Shown: positions 42,594 through 52,275, counted from the stretch's first letter. The stretch is DNA of 64,000 bases from Granulosicoccus sp947495035 (GCF_050589605.1 NZ_JBNGOO010000006.1); one strand, 5' to 3'. Numbers and translations are program-made. Notes: generated by a model from the sequence alone, not told the origin.

Positions 42594-43370
42594 TCAGAAG
42601 GCCTTGTTGACGGCGCCGCCATCGATCAGCAGGTTCTGACCGGTGATATAGCCTGCATGCTCGCTGCACAGGAAGGCGCAGGCCGCTCCGAATTCTTCGG
42701 GTTTGCCAAAGCGCTTTGCGGGTATGCCTGCGGCACGTTCGCTGATGACATCATCGATTGCCTTGCCAGAGCGCTCGGAGGCAACCTTGAAGCCACCGCG
42801 CAGCCGATCCGTATCGAAGGCACCCGGCATGATCTGGTTGATGGTGACACCGGTAGGTGCTACCGAGCGGGATACACCGGCCAGAAAGGACGTCAGACCA
42901 GCCCGAGCACCACTGGACAAATCCAGACCCGGAATGGGTGACACCACCGACGATGACGTGATGTTGACAATGCGACCCCAACCTCGCTCGCCCATGCCAT
43001 CCACACAATGCCGGATCAGTTCCAGCGGAGTCACCATGTTCATGGTAACGCCCGTCAGCATCGCCTCACGATCGATCTCGCGAAAGTCCCTAAACGGAGG
43101 TCCCCCGTTGTTGTTGACCAGAATATCCGGTTCCGGACAGGCATCGAACAGGGCCTGTTGACCTGACTCGGTGGAAACATCCGCCATGACCACGGAGACA
43201 TCCACACCAAAGGCTTCCAGATCCTTGCGGGTCAGATCCAGTTGCTGCTCGTCACGTCCATTGATGACCAGATTGACACCGGCTTCAGCCAGCGACATGG
43301 CACAGGCTCTTCCCAGACCGCGTGAAGAGGCACATACGATGGCCTTGCGGCCACTGATTCCAAGATCCAT
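42594..43370 (-). CDS. SDR-family oxidoreductase lacking the YxxxK motif
   Basis: A 258-aa Rossmann-fold protein with the SDR glycine motif in the form CASSRGLGRACA (13-24), NNNGGPP in place of NNAG, and a NITSSS catalytic-Ser strand. The YxxxK pair that should follow is absent: the segment reads SPIPGLDLSSGARAGLTSF. This matches a known divergent SDR subgroup often labelled 3-oxoacyl-ACP reductase, whose activity is doubtful. The C-terminal GQNLLIDGGAVNKAF is normal. ATG 43370 starts the fold directly. Confidence 0.85.
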   Translation of the reverse strand: MDLGISGRKAIVCASSRGLGRACAMSLAEAGVNLVINGRDEQQLDLTRKDLEAFGVDVSVVMADVSTESGQQALFDACPEPDILVNNNGGPPFRDFREIDREAMLTGVTMNMVTPLELIRHCVDGMGERGWGRIVNITSSSVVSPIPGLDLSSGARAGLTSFLAGVSRSVAPTGVTINQIMPGAFDTDRLRGGFKVASERSGKAIDDVISERAAGIPAKRFGKPEEFGAACAFLCSEHAGYITGQNLLIDGGAVNKAF

Positions 43371-43439
43371 TGTTCGTTTCAAACTCGAGTTGACTGAGAC
43401 AAGGTGCACAGCATAACCCAGTCAAACGGCCCGGCGCTC

Positions 43440-43814
43440 TCAGGGGTCGAGACTGCCATTGCGAACCTCTGCCGTTTCGAACTCATCCGGATCCACCCCT
43501 TCCAGACAGCCGACGTTGACGCCAATCTGCAGCGGGTCACGTCGACGCTGGTGATGGGTATAAATACCGCACTGGCGGCAGAAATAATGTCTGGCGACCC
43601 CGGTATTCCACTGATACAGGGTCAGCAAGTCACTGCCGCGCAGAATGCGAAGATCGCCGACCTGCACCGTGAGCATGGCAGCACCCTTGCGCCGGCACAG
43701 CGAACAATTGCAGCGCCTGACTTCAGGCTCGCCCGGTGGCAACAGCAGATCGAACTGCACGCCCCCGCAATGACAACTCGCCTGTAGACAGCGCGGCGAA
43801 TCACCATCAGCCAT
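43440..43814 (-). CDS. GFA/CENP-V-type zinc protein
   Basis: A 124-aa protein of the glutathione-dependent formaldehyde-activating family fold. The zinc cysteines are in SCHCGGVQF, RCNCSLCRRKG and YFCRQCGIYTHH, the standard set. Despite the name, most members have no proven formaldehyde role. ATG 43814 is used; a GTG three codons upstream is possible. It lies 15 bp downstream of the binding-protein gene on the same strand. Confidence 0.85.
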   Translation of the reverse strand: MADGDSPRCLQASCHCGGVQFDLLLPPGEPEVRRCNCSLCRRKGAAMLTVQVGDLRILRGSDLLTLYQWNTGVARHYFCRQCGIYTHHQRRRDPLQIGVNVGCLEGVDPDEFETAEVRNGSLDP

Positions 43815-43829
43815 GGCAAACACCAGTGC

Positions 43830-44705
43830 TCATGAAGAGGCGTCTGAGAGCAATTGCTCCCTGGCGGTCAACAGGTGTTCGATGACATCCACCAGCCAGG
43901 GACCGGCACAGATGGTCTCGTTGCTGGGCAGGGACACCACCAGCGGGTCCAGCCCGGACTGACGCAAGGCCGGATGCTCGGCCAGCATCTGACCGCGTGA
44001 GTAGGTCCCCTCACTGTAAGGAGACTCGATCAGTGCCTCGGGCGCCAGCCGGATCATGTCTTCCAGCTGCAACACCCCATAGGATTCGACGCCCAGATCG
44101 CTTGCCACATTATGCCAGCCGGCACGGCGCATGGCCTCACCCCGCAATGACTTCGGTCCGACCGTATACCCATTGGCATCGTAGACTGCAGCCCGCGGTG
44201 CCTCGACACCGCTGTGCTCCTGCATGCGATTCAGCGCCTGCACGCGCTCATCGACGGCGGCCAGGCGCTGCTCCAGCACAGCAATCTGCTGTTCGGCTTC
44301 GGACTCGCGTTGCAGAACCTTCCCGACCCGCCGCAGATTGTTCAGCATCGCGTCGACGGATTCGGCAATCTCCAGCGATTCGACTCTCAGCCCCAGCTCG
44401 TCCAGCAGTGACAGCGTATAGCGCGAGGTGTACGGCCCCGTCACGATGACATCCGGCGCCAGCGGCAGGATATCCTCGGCAATCGGCTGAACCTGCGGGT
44501 GGGCCTGCGCCTGCACATGCAGGCGCGACCCTGCCTCATCGCGACTGAGCCGGGACAAGGCGAGTATCTGTGCCGGATCGGCCAGCAGCATGACCAATTG
44601 ATCGGCACACAGATTGATGGAAATCACTCGAGGCAGCGTTTCCGTGGCGAACGCTTCCACGCTGACACACAGACTCAGCAACGCCCCGAGAAACAGCCGC
44701 CTCAT
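43830..44705 (-). CDS. BtuF/FecB-like ABC substrate-binding protein (orphan)
   Basis: A 291-aa exported protein with a signal peptide (LFLGALLSLCVSVEAFA) and the two-lobed, helix-backbone fold of vitamin B12 and siderophore binders: PRVISINLCADQLVMLLADPAQILALS, LAPDVIVTGPY, a long coiled helix (LQRESEAEQQIAVLEQRLAAVDERVQALN), then PSNETICAGPWLVDVIEHL. No permease or ATPase gene adjoins, and no cobalamin riboswitch is visible, so the ligand (cobalamin, heme or a siderophore) is open. It is 21 bp downstream of the 5'-nucleotidase gene. Confidence 0.8.
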   Translation of the reverse strand: MRRLFLGALLSLCVSVEAFATETLPRVISINLCADQLVMLLADPAQILALSRLSRDEAGSRLHVQAQAHPQVQPIAEDILPLAPDVIVTGPYTSRYTLSLLDELGLRVESLEIAESVDAMLNNLRRVGKVLQRESEAEQQIAVLEQRLAAVDERVQALNRMQEHSGVEAPRAAVYDANGYTVGPKSLRGEAMRRAGWHNVASDLGVESYGVLQLEDMIRLAPEALIESPYSEGTYSRGQMLAEHPALRQSGLDPLVVSLPSNETICAGPWLVDVIEHLLTAREQLLSDASS

Positions 44706-44726
44706 GATGCAACTTGCCCTGACAAG

Positions 44727-46358
44727 CTACAGCTTGCTGATGCGCTTCTGTACACCGGGTTTGTACGGAGCATGCTCGGCCAGATAGTCCGATACCACGT
44801 CTTCGACATTCGGGCCGAAATCGTAGGCGTTGATGGCATTCTCGGCGAACACCGAATAACCGTCACCACCACCTCGAACATAGTTGTTGGACACCACGCC
44901 ATACAGCGCTTCTGGATCGATGGGTTGCATCTCTCCTTCAACCTCGACCATGACCTCCTTGATGCGCCCTTCATTGGCGGGCACGGATGGATCCCAGGTA
45001 AAGCTCAATCCCGCCACTTGCGGAAATCGCCCCTTGACCTCCTCTACCTGACTGACACCGTTTTCCAGTGCTGCAACAACATCCGCACCACTGAGCTGGA
45101 AGGTGGCCAGCGTGTTCTGGAAGGGTAGAACGGTCAGCACTTCACCCATCGTGATTTCACCGGCATCGATGGAGGCACGTACCCCACCGGAATTCATGAT
45201 GGCAATGCTTACACCCTGATCCTTGACGCGATCCAGCAGGGCATCGGCGATCAGGTTGCCCATTTCGCATTCCTGAACCCGGCACACATCACGGTTGCCG
45301 TCGATCGGCGCATCAGCCGCCGCAACAACCTTGTTGCGAATACTGTCCAGTGGCTCGGCCAGTTCGGCAACGCGAGCCAGAATATCCTCGTTCTCGTCAA
45401 TGCTGCCGTCAATCGTGATCGGCTCACCCGTGGCTTCTACCACTTCGCCATCATCATTGAAGGTGACAGCCAGCTCACCCAGATACTTGCCATAGGCATA
45501 GGCCTGCACGATGGCCGTATCACCCACCATGGTCGGATACGGGCCGGTCGCCTTGTCCGACGTGTTGGACAGGAATGTGTTGCTGTGACCACCGACGATC
45601 ACATCGACACCCGTCGTCTCTGCAGCCACGCGCTTGTCGACTTCGTAGCCGGAATGCGACAGCACCACGATGCGCTTGATTCCCTGCGCCGTCAGTTCAT
45701 CGACCTCCGCCTGCACCGCAGCCACCGGGTCGGAGAACGTGATGTTCTTGCCGGGGCTGGCCAGCTCGTTGGTATCCTGCGGGGTCAGACCGATGATGCC
45801 GTACTTCTGCCCGGCTTTCTCCACCACGGTGGACTTCATGATCTTGTTGGCCAGGGCCGGTTCCTGGCTGACGTCGGCATTGGACATGACAACCGGAAAA
45901 TCGACGTTGTCGATGAACTCACGCAGTACCACCGGCCCATCATCGAATTCATGATTACCCACCGTCATGCCATCGTACTGCAGGGTGTTCATGATCTCGG
46001 CCGCCACCTTGCCCTTGTAGAAGGTGTAGAACAGCGACCCCTGAAAGCGGTCACCACCATCGAACAACAAGGCATCCGGATGACGCTCACGGGCTTGCGC
46101 CACAGCCGTCACCATGCGGGCATAACCACCAAAGCACTCACCCGCCTCATTGTCTTCGGCAGAACAGGGACTGTCGTACTTGCTGATGGGTTCCACCCGC
46201 GAGTGGAAATCATTGCTGTGCAGGATGGTAATGGTGTCGTCGGCATGTGCCAGCGTGCTCAGGGTCATGGCAGCAGATGCCATCAGCAATGGCAGGCCGC
46301 GACCCGGTGCACACGCTCGCAGCAAGGCGCTACGTACAGGTGAAATGGAAGTCTTCAT
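44727..46358 (-). CDS. Exported bifunctional metallophosphatase/5'-nucleotidase
   Basis: A 543-aa UshA-family enzyme. After a signal peptide (cleavage near LAHADD) come ILHSNDFHSRVEP, DGGDRFQGSLFY, VGNHEFDDGP, VLSHSGYEVDKRV and the metal-binding GGHSNTF; the C-terminal nucleotide-binding domain has NSGGVRASIDAGEITMGEVLTVLPF and VVSNNYVRGGGDGYSVF. It dephosphorylates nucleotides in the periplasm. The ATG at 46358 has a GGAG eleven bases upstream. A second, CpdB-type enzyme is encoded at 19-21 kb. Confidence 0.92.
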   Translation of the reverse strand: MKTSISPVRSALLRACAPGRGLPLLMASAAMTLSTLAHADDTITILHSNDFHSRVEPISKYDSPCSAEDNEAGECFGGYARMVTAVAQARERHPDALLFDGGDRFQGSLFYTFYKGKVAAEIMNTLQYDGMTVGNHEFDDGPVVLREFIDNVDFPVVMSNADVSQEPALANKIMKSTVVEKAGQKYGIIGLTPQDTNELASPGKNITFSDPVAAVQAEVDELTAQGIKRIVVLSHSGYEVDKRVAAETTGVDVIVGGHSNTFLSNTSDKATGPYPTMVGDTAIVQAYAYGKYLGELAVTFNDDGEVVEATGEPITIDGSIDENEDILARVAELAEPLDSIRNKVVAAADAPIDGNRDVCRVQECEMGNLIADALLDRVKDQGVSIAIMNSGGVRASIDAGEITMGEVLTVLPFQNTLATFQLSGADVVAALENGVSQVEEVKGRFPQVAGLSFTWDPSVPANEGRIKEVMVEVEGEMQPIDPEALYGVVSNNYVRGGGDGYSVFAENAINAYDFGPNVEDVVSDYLAEHAPYKPGVQKRISKL

Positions 46359-46465
46359 CGGTGGATATCTCCTCTGACGATGGAAAGGCGTGTTGAACGA
46401 GAACAGGTTCCGCGACCCGCCTCGATGTTTACGACATGAAGCGAAAGGCGTAACTGGCAAGCCCC

Positions 46466-47452
46466 CTACTCGTAAATCGGGAAGAATGTATTGAATGCCT
46501 TCTCACAGAATACACCCGGATCGTTGAATCGTTGGTTCCGGTTGAGGGCATTGATCGCTGCCATGTCGGAGGCACTGAGCTCGAAATCGAATATGGCGGC
46601 ATTCTCGATCAGACGCTCCGGTTTGGAAGTCTTCGGAATGATGGCATTACCCCGCTGCACGCCCCAGCGCAGCACCACCTGCGCGGGTGTCTTGCCCAGA
46701 CGTTCGGCAATGGCCATCACACTCGGCTGCTGCAGCACGGACTCGCTCTGACTGGCCATGTCCAGCTCAAGGTAGGACAGGGCACCCAGCGGTGAAAAGG
46801 CCGTCACGGCAATATCCTCTTCAGCGCAGAACCGCAGCAGATTGGCCTGCGTCAGATAGGGGTGTGACTCGACCTGCAGTACGGCAGGCGCAATGCGTGC
46901 GTAGTTCAGCAGATCACGCATCAGAGACACGCCATAGTTGCACACGCCGATGTAGCGCGTCAGGCCACTGTCCACCAGAGTTTCCATGGCATGCCAGGTA
47001 TCCTGCAGCGGCACGCTGGCGGGCTTGAGCATCGGTACGTCGTCGCTCGGGTCGTGCACCCACTCGGGCGGATAACGGGTTTCGAACGGCACGAATTCCA
47101 GCGCGATGGGAAAATGGATCAGGTACAGATCCAGATAATCCAGGCCCAGATCTTCCAGAGTCTGGTCCATGGCCATGATCACATGGTCGGGATGATGATA
47201 GGTATTCCACAATTTGGACGTCACCCATAATTCTTCCCGCGTACACAATCCCTCATCGATGGCCCGTCGAATGCCCTCCCCCACCTGCTTTTCGTTACCG
47301 TAGTCACAGGCACTGTCCAGATGGCGATACCCGGCACGTATGGCCTCGACCACTGCATCCGCCACGGTCTCGCGATCGATCTTCCAGAGGCCCAGACCGA
47401 TGACCGGCATCTGACCGCCATCGCCAACTGTCAGAGTGGGAATTGTTGTCAT
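46466..47452 (-). CDS. Aldo/keto reductase
   Basis: A 328-aa NAD(P)H-dependent TIM-barrel reductase with the complete tetrad D46, Y51 (LDSACDYGNE), K80 (WVTSKLWN) and H113 (DLYLIHFPI). The long loop LEFVPFETRYPPEWVHDPSDDVPM and IPKTSKPERLIENAAIFDFELSASDM resemble eukaryote-like xylose/aldose reductases. It reduces sugar aldehydes or similar carbonyls, and its neighbour is a Gfo/Idh gene, so the pair may act on one sugar or polyol. Confidence 0.9.
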   Translation of the reverse strand: MTTIPTLTVGDGGQMPVIGLGLWKIDRETVADAVVEAIRAGYRHLDSACDYGNEKQVGEGIRRAIDEGLCTREELWVTSKLWNTYHHPDHVIMAMDQTLEDLGLDYLDLYLIHFPIALEFVPFETRYPPEWVHDPSDDVPMLKPASVPLQDTWHAMETLVDSGLTRYIGVCNYGVSLMRDLLNYARIAPAVLQVESHPYLTQANLLRFCAEEDIAVTAFSPLGALSYLELDMASQSESVLQQPSVMAIAERLGKTPAQVVLRWGVQRGNAIIPKTSKPERLIENAAIFDFELSASDMAAINALNRNQRFNDPGVFCEKAFNTFFPIYE

Positions 47453-47502
47453 GCTTTACCTGCCTTGCTTGCGTGTTTGTGAATAGTCGAGATCGCACCG
47501 AT

Positions 47503-48618
47503 TCACGACTGGAGATTGATGACCTGACCACGGCTGATCGATTCGTGGGCGGCTGCACCCATGCGTACTGCCATGGCGCCATCACTGGCTGTCACCTCCA
47601 CCGGTGTACCAGTCAGAACCGCCAGTGCAAAGCGATGATGCTGATAGAAGGTGGACCCGTGATGATCACCCGCCGCGGCCAGCGCCGGATCGAGGGTAAG
47701 CACATCCACCTGCGGTGGACTCTGGTCACGAGGACTGAACACCACCCGCGCATGACGCTCGCCGGCATCAGGCCAGAAGCGGTCCGGACCCGGAATGAAG
47801 GCATCGAGTTTGCCCTGCTCTCCAATGGCAGTGAGCTGTTCCTGAGGTTCAGCACCATCGGCGAACATGCACAATTCCAGAGAACCTCGGGCGCCGTTGT
47901 CGAAATCGACGATCACCAGTGCATTATCCAGAATATCGGGAGTGCGTCCTTCGTAGCGCTCATCCAGGTGATTGACGTCCATCGAGCCACTGGCGAAGAT
48001 CCGCACCGGTTCTGCACCGGTCATCAGACGCATCAGGTCGAAGTGATGGCAGCATTTCTCCACCAGCGTTCCGCCGGTATTGTCACTGAACCGATTCCAG
48101 GCGCCCACCTTGTCCAGAAACGGGTAACGATGCTCCTTGATGGTCAGCAGACGAATACTGCCGATCTCACCGGTGGCCAGGCGTTCCAGAAAGCGAGCCG
48201 TGGCCGGCATGTATCGATATTCCATGGCCACCCAGAACGGTGCCGGAAACCCTTCCAGCTGCTGTTGCAGATCCTCACAGTGTTCGACCGTGGTACACAG
48301 CGGTTTCTCAGTCAGGATTGCCTTGCCCAGTGGCAACAGTTCGCTGATGATCGCATGATGCGTGAAGTTGGGCGACACGATGACGAAGGCATCGACTTGA
48401 TCGAGAGGCAGTTGTGCCAGATCACGGTAGGCCATGGCCTCGGTATTGCCCAGAGAGCGAGCCAATGCCAGCGCTGACTCACGCATGGCATCATCCGGAT
48501 CGATGATGGCCACCACCGACAATGGCAATTGGTGAATATCCCTGACCAGAGCAAGGTTTTTCAAATGCTCATGGCCCATCATTCCGGAGCCGATTATGGC
48601 GTAGCGTAGAGTTTTCAT
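47503..48618 (-). CDS. Gfo/Idh/MocA-family oxidoreductase
   Basis: A 371-aa NAD(P)-dependent dehydrogenase. The Rossmann motif is AIIGSGMMGHEHLKN (8-22), the catalytic lysine lies in ILTEKPLCTTVEH, and the second-domain histidine motif is LVEKCCHHFDLMR. Similar proteins oxidise inositols and related polyols, so this could be a second inositol dehydrogenase, but nothing in the local operon proves it. It begins 50 bp upstream of the aldo/keto reductase gene and is divergent from hspQ. Confidence 0.85.
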   Translation of the reverse strand: MKTLRYAIIGSGMMGHEHLKNLALVRDIHQLPLSVVAIIDPDDAMRESALALARSLGNTEAMAYRDLAQLPLDQVDAFVIVSPNFTHHAIISELLPLGKAILTEKPLCTTVEHCEDLQQQLEGFPAPFWVAMEYRYMPATARFLERLATGEIGSIRLLTIKEHRYPFLDKVGAWNRFSDNTGGTLVEKCCHHFDLMRLMTGAEPVRIFASGSMDVNHLDERYEGRTPDILDNALVIVDFDNGARGSLELCMFADGAEPQEQLTAIGEQGKLDAFIPGPDRFWPDAGERHARVVFSPRDQSPPQVDVLTLDPALAAAGDHHGSTFYQHHRFALAVLTGTPVEVTASDGAMAVRMGAAAHESISRGQVINLQS

Positions 48619-48665
48619 GTGAGGATTCTAGCCTCAAAGCAGCCTTGCCGGTTAAACTGGTCAGC

Positions 48666-48992
48666 ATGATAAGAGACGCAAAATTCAGTATCGGTCAGGT
48701 CGTGCGACACCGTGTCTATCCGTTTCGTGGCGTCATCTATGACGTGGACCCGGTATTCGGCAATACCGAGGAATGGTATGAAGCCATTCCGGAAGCGGTT
48801 CGACCACGCAAGGATCAACCTTTCTACCACCTGTATGCCGAAAACGAGGAATCCGTTTACGAGGCTTATGTGTCGGAACAGAACCTGCTGCCCGACGAGG
48901 ACGGCACGCCGCTGCGCCATCCACGCATCGCCGTCGAGTTCGAACGCAGTGGCAGTGGCACCTACATACCCAGACACATCGCGACACACTAG
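48666..48992 (+). CDS. hspQ: Heat shock protein HspQ
   Basis: A 108-aa protein of the HspQ (YccV) family, a Lon-protease specificity factor and hemimethylated-DNA-binding-like protein in enterics. AKFSIGQVVRHRVYPFRGVIYDVDPVFGNTEEWYEAIP and PFYHLYAENEESVYEAYVSEQNLLPDEDGTPLRHP match the family almost throughout. ATG 48666 corresponds to the family start. It is a single gene, divergent from the Gfo/Idh gene and 79 bp before the MATE gene. Confidence 0.93.
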   Translation: MIRDAKFSIGQVVRHRVYPFRGVIYDVDPVFGNTEEWYEAIPEAVRPRKDQPFYHLYAENEESVYEAYVSEQNLLPDEDGTPLRHPRIAVEFERSGSGTYIPRHIATH

Positions 48993-49071
48993 AGGATGAG
49001 CTTGCCAGGCAAGAAGGCTTCGTGAATTCGATGCTCGGCAATCGGCGAGAACAACGCCAGATCGTGCTGTC

Positions 49072-50487
49072 TTGAATACCCGCGCATCCGGCTACACTCA
49101 CGGCTCGGTTTTCCGGCATGTCAGCGGACTGTCGATAACATCCGCGATCGGCCTGGTCGCCATTTTCGCAGTCGATCTGGTTGATGTTTTCTTCATCGCC
49201 TTGCTGGGTCATCCGGAACTGGCGGCTGCGGTGGGCTTTGCCGGTACCGCCCTGTTCTTCGGGGCCGCCATCGGCATCGGCCTGTCGATTGCCACCTCGA
49301 CCGTCGTGGCCCAGGCCATCGGTGCAGCCAATCGCGATGAGGCCGCCAGGCTGGCTACACATGGATTGCTGTTCGGGCTGTGCCTGACCGTCCCGCTGTC
49401 AGTGCTGAGCCTGGTATTCGCACGGGAGCTGATCGCCTTGCTGGGCGCCGACGGTGAAACCCTGGAGCTGGCGGTCGTCTATTTTCGCATCGTGGTTGCT
49501 TCCCTGCCCATTCTGGGCATCGGCATGGCCGGTACATCACTGCTCAGGGCTGTCGGCGAAGCACGACTCGCCATGTGGGCAACCATCATTGCCGGCCTGG
49601 TCAACGCCATTCTCGACCCCATCTTCATCTTCGGATTCGATCTGGATCTGACCGGCGCCGCGATGGCCTCGGTGCTGTCTCGCTGCACGGTAGCCGGCCT
49701 TGCCCTGTATTACATCGTCAGCCGCCACCAGCTGATCCAGCACCCCAGACCCACCGAGCTGCTCGGCGATCTGCGCCAATTGCGCGGCATTGCCATCCCC
49801 TCCCTGATCACCAACCTGGCGGGTCCGCTGGGCGCGGCCTATGCCACCACACAGATGGCAAGATTCGGGACCGATGCAGTGGCAGCGGCAGCGGTCGTGG
49901 GCCGCATGACGCCCGTGGCATTTGCCGGGCTCTACGGTCTGTCGGGAGCCATTGGTCCGGTCGCCTCACAGAATGTCGGTGCCAGCCAGCCCCGACGAGT
50001 CACACAGACCCTGCAATCCGGCGGCCTGTTCGTGACGCTCTACGTGATTCCGGTGGCCGTGATCATGTTCCTGCTCAAGGATATTCTGGTAGACATCTTT
50101 TCACTGGAAGCCGATGCGGCGGAACTGTTGCGCTTCTACTGCACCTTCATCGTCATCAGTTACTGGCTCTACGGCCTGCAGCTGGCGGCCAACCCGCTGT
50201 TCACGGCGCTGCGTCACCCCGGTTATGCCACGATCAGCAACATCATCCGTGACCTGTGTCTGGGCATTCCACTGATCCACCTCGGCAGTCAGCTGTTCGG
50301 TGCCCGCGGGGTGCTGGCCGGACAGGCCATGGGCAACATGCTCGCCGGTATCCTGGCCTTCAGCATTGCCTTGTGGCTGGCAAGGCGAGTGGAAGTGGGC
50401 AAGAACATCGATCTGCCGTTCGCCTGCCTGAAACGGCGCTGGCATTACTACCGCGCACTGGTGCCCGGTGTACAGCACCGCGGTTGA
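49072..50487 (+). CDS. MATE-family multidrug/toxic compound efflux transporter
   Basis: A 471-aa inner-membrane protein with twelve predicted helices in two repeated halves. LSITSAIGLVAIFAVDLVDVFFIALLGHPELAAAVGFAG opens the first half with the family's buried Asp in helix 1, and GAIGPVASQNVGASQPRRVTQT is the conserved loop of the second. It exports cationic or other drugs by Na+ or H+ antiport. It starts at TTG 49072; no in-frame ATG or GTG precedes the conserved region. Confidence 0.88.
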   Translation: MNTRASGYTHGSVFRHVSGLSITSAIGLVAIFAVDLVDVFFIALLGHPELAAAVGFAGTALFFGAAIGIGLSIATSTVVAQAIGAANRDEAARLATHGLLFGLCLTVPLSVLSLVFARELIALLGADGETLELAVVYFRIVVASLPILGIGMAGTSLLRAVGEARLAMWATIIAGLVNAILDPIFIFGFDLDLTGAAMASVLSRCTVAGLALYYIVSRHQLIQHPRPTELLGDLRQLRGIAIPSLITNLAGPLGAAYATTQMARFGTDAVAAAAVVGRMTPVAFAGLYGLSGAIGPVASQNVGASQPRRVTQTLQSGGLFVTLYVIPVAVIMFLLKDILVDIFSLEADAAELLRFYCTFIVISYWLYGLQLAANPLFTALRHPGYATISNIIRDLCLGIPLIHLGSQLFGARGVLAGQAMGNMLAGILAFSIALWLARRVEVGKNIDLPFACLKRRWHYYRALVPGVQHRG

Positions 50488-50608
50488 AGAGAATCCGACT
50501 CCTGCAGTTCATAGCGTCGAACACCCGGATGAAAAAACCACCCTGCGGTACCACGCACCAAAGGCGCTGATTGAGGCTAGATATCGGTACGCCAGCCAGT
50601 CGCCTCGA

Positions 50609-51433
50609 TTATCCGAGACTGCGCAGTACCTTGCGCGTTGCCGCCACCATTGGTTCATGCGTTTCAGCGAGAAGCGCCACACGATCGAAGCGATCGGGGT
50701 CGGCGTTGACCGCTTGCCGCAAGGCAGCTCCGAAGGCCATCCGCAGCTCGGTGCCAATATTGTATTTGCAGATGTGACTGGACCGGGCCAGAGAGGCACG
50801 CTGATCCACAGGCACACCGGACCCCCCATGTATCACCAGTGGAACCGAGGTCACAGCCTCGATCGCCTGAATGCGCTGTTCGTCCAGTCGTCCACCGGCA
50901 TCCTGTTGCAGATGCACATTGCCCACCGAAATCGCCATGGCATCCACCGCCGTCTCGGCCGCGAAGCGGGCGGCCTCTTCAGGGTCGGTACCGGCGGATT
51001 TCTCACCATCGGCATAACCGACGAAACCGATCTCCCCTTCACAGGAAATACCGGCAGCATGTGCCAGTTCTGCAATCTCCGCCGTCTCCTCGATATTCTG
51101 CGCCAGTGGCTTGCGTGAACCGTCGAACATGACCGAACTGAATCCACAGTCGATGGCTTCACGGCATTCCTCGAAGGAATAACCATGGTCCAGATGCACG
51201 ACCACCGGCACGGATGCCTGTTCCGCCAGCCAGGTCAGCATCTTTCCCAGCACCGGCAATGGCGTATGCGCCCTGCAGCCGGGACCGGCTTGTAGTATCA
51301 AGGGCAGGGACTCGGCTTCCGCCGCAGCGACAAAGGCGCGCATGTCCTCCCACCCCAACGTCACCAGACCAGCCACTGCACGTCCATCGCGCAGGGCCGG
51401 CTGCAGCACCTCTGACAGTGTGACCAGTGCCAT
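50609..51433 (-). CDS. Class II ketose-bisphosphate aldolase, probable IolJ-like
   Basis: A 274-aa zinc aldolase of the fructose-bisphosphate class II family. D82/H83 (VVHLDHGYSFEE), E134 (CEGEIGFVGYADGE), H174 (SVGNVHLQQ) and H202 (VIHGGSG) are the expected acid, zinc and phosphate-site residues. As the last gene of iolD-iolC-iolB, it most likely cleaves 2-deoxy-5-keto-gluconate 6-phosphate to dihydroxyacetone phosphate and malonate semialdehyde, as IolJ does. ATG 51433 overlaps the iolB stop by one base. The specificity is inferred from context. Confidence 0.85.
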   Translation of the reverse strand: MALVTLSEVLQPALRDGRAVAGLVTLGWEDMRAFVAAAEAESLPLILQAGPGCRAHTPLPVLGKMLTWLAEQASVPVVVHLDHGYSFEECREAIDCGFSSVMFDGSRKPLAQNIEETAEIAELAHAAGISCEGEIGFVGYADGEKSAGTDPEEAARFAAETAVDAMAISVGNVHLQQDAGGRLDEQRIQAIEAVTSVPLVIHGGSGVPVDQRASLARSSHICKYNIGTELRMAFGAALRQAVNADPDRFDRVALLAETHEPMVAATRKVLRSLG

Positions 51434-52275
51434 TACTTGAACTTCGCGATCATGTCCTTGATACCGGGTATGGTCTCGATCTGGTAGGCATGCGTCGGCT
51501 GGAAGAACTGCACCAGAGAGCGCTGCGAGAGGCCGGCCAGAATGGTGAAGTAGTACATCTCGTACCCTGGCAGGGCCGCGCATGGGTGGTAGCCCTTGTC
51601 CAGACAGATGGTCGAGCCATCCACGATGTGATACGCATCGCCGGGTTCGTTGTCGACTCGCTGCAGCATCTGGACCCCCGATCCATGATTGGGGCGAAAA
51701 CGGAAATTGTAGGTTTCGTCGTGGCGGGTCTCGTCCGGCAGACGATCGGTATCGTGCTTGTGCGACGGAAAGCCGGACCAGCCACCCTGACCGACAGTAA
51801 ACAGCTCGCTGACCAGCAGACGCCCGACCTTGTCATGCTGCTTCTGTCCGAGGATGTGCTTGATCTTGCGATGCGTCTTGGTATCGTCAGAGCCATACTG
51901 CACCCGGTCGAGCTCAGCCACGCGCACATCGAACGGCTCCAGCACCTGATCGTAGCGAGCGCCCGCCACAAAGACTTCAGCGGTCTCGGACACACAGGAC
52001 ATCGTGACCCTGGCCCCCACCGGCACATAGACACCTTCGGGCTCGCCGTCCCAGACATCCACGCCACGATTGCCCAGCGCATCGAAACTCAGGCCTTCCA
52101 CCTCGACGTTCACCGTACCGGTGGCTGGCACGATGCAGGTTTCGTAGCCTGGCACCGTGTATTCGAAGGCCTGGTCCTTCTTCAGCTTGATGATGTTGAA
52201 GTAGTTCAGCGGTACCGTTGCGTCATCGATATCGACAATCGGCTTGTTCTGGTTGTCATAGGGGGCAATATGCAT
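51433..52275 (-). CDS. iolB: 5-deoxy-glucuronate isomerase
   Basis: A 280-aa bicupin enzyme of inositol catabolism converting 5-deoxy-glucuronate to 2-deoxy-5-keto-gluconate. The family's ETCIVPATGTVNVEVEG first-cupin strand, FRPNHGSGVQMLQRVDNEPGDAYHIVDGSTICLDKGYHPCAALPGYEMYYF (second cupin with the metal-binding histidines) and SGFPSHKHD are all present. The length matches the usual 265-280. It sits between iolC (12 bp upstream) and the aldolase gene (one-base overlap). Confidence 0.93.
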   Translation of the reverse strand: MHIAPYDNQNKPIVDIDDATVPLNYFNIIKLKKDQAFEYTVPGYETCIVPATGTVNVEVEGLSFDALGNRGVDVWDGEPEGVYVPVGARVTMSCVSETAEVFVAGARYDQVLEPFDVRVAELDRVQYGSDDTKTHRKIKHILGQKQHDKVGRLLVSELFTVGQGGWSGFPSHKHDTDRLPDETRHDETYNFRFRPNHGSGVQMLQRVDNEPGDAYHIVDGSTICLDKGYHPCAALPGYEMYYFTILAGLSQRSLVQFFQPTHAYQIETIPGIKDMIAKFK

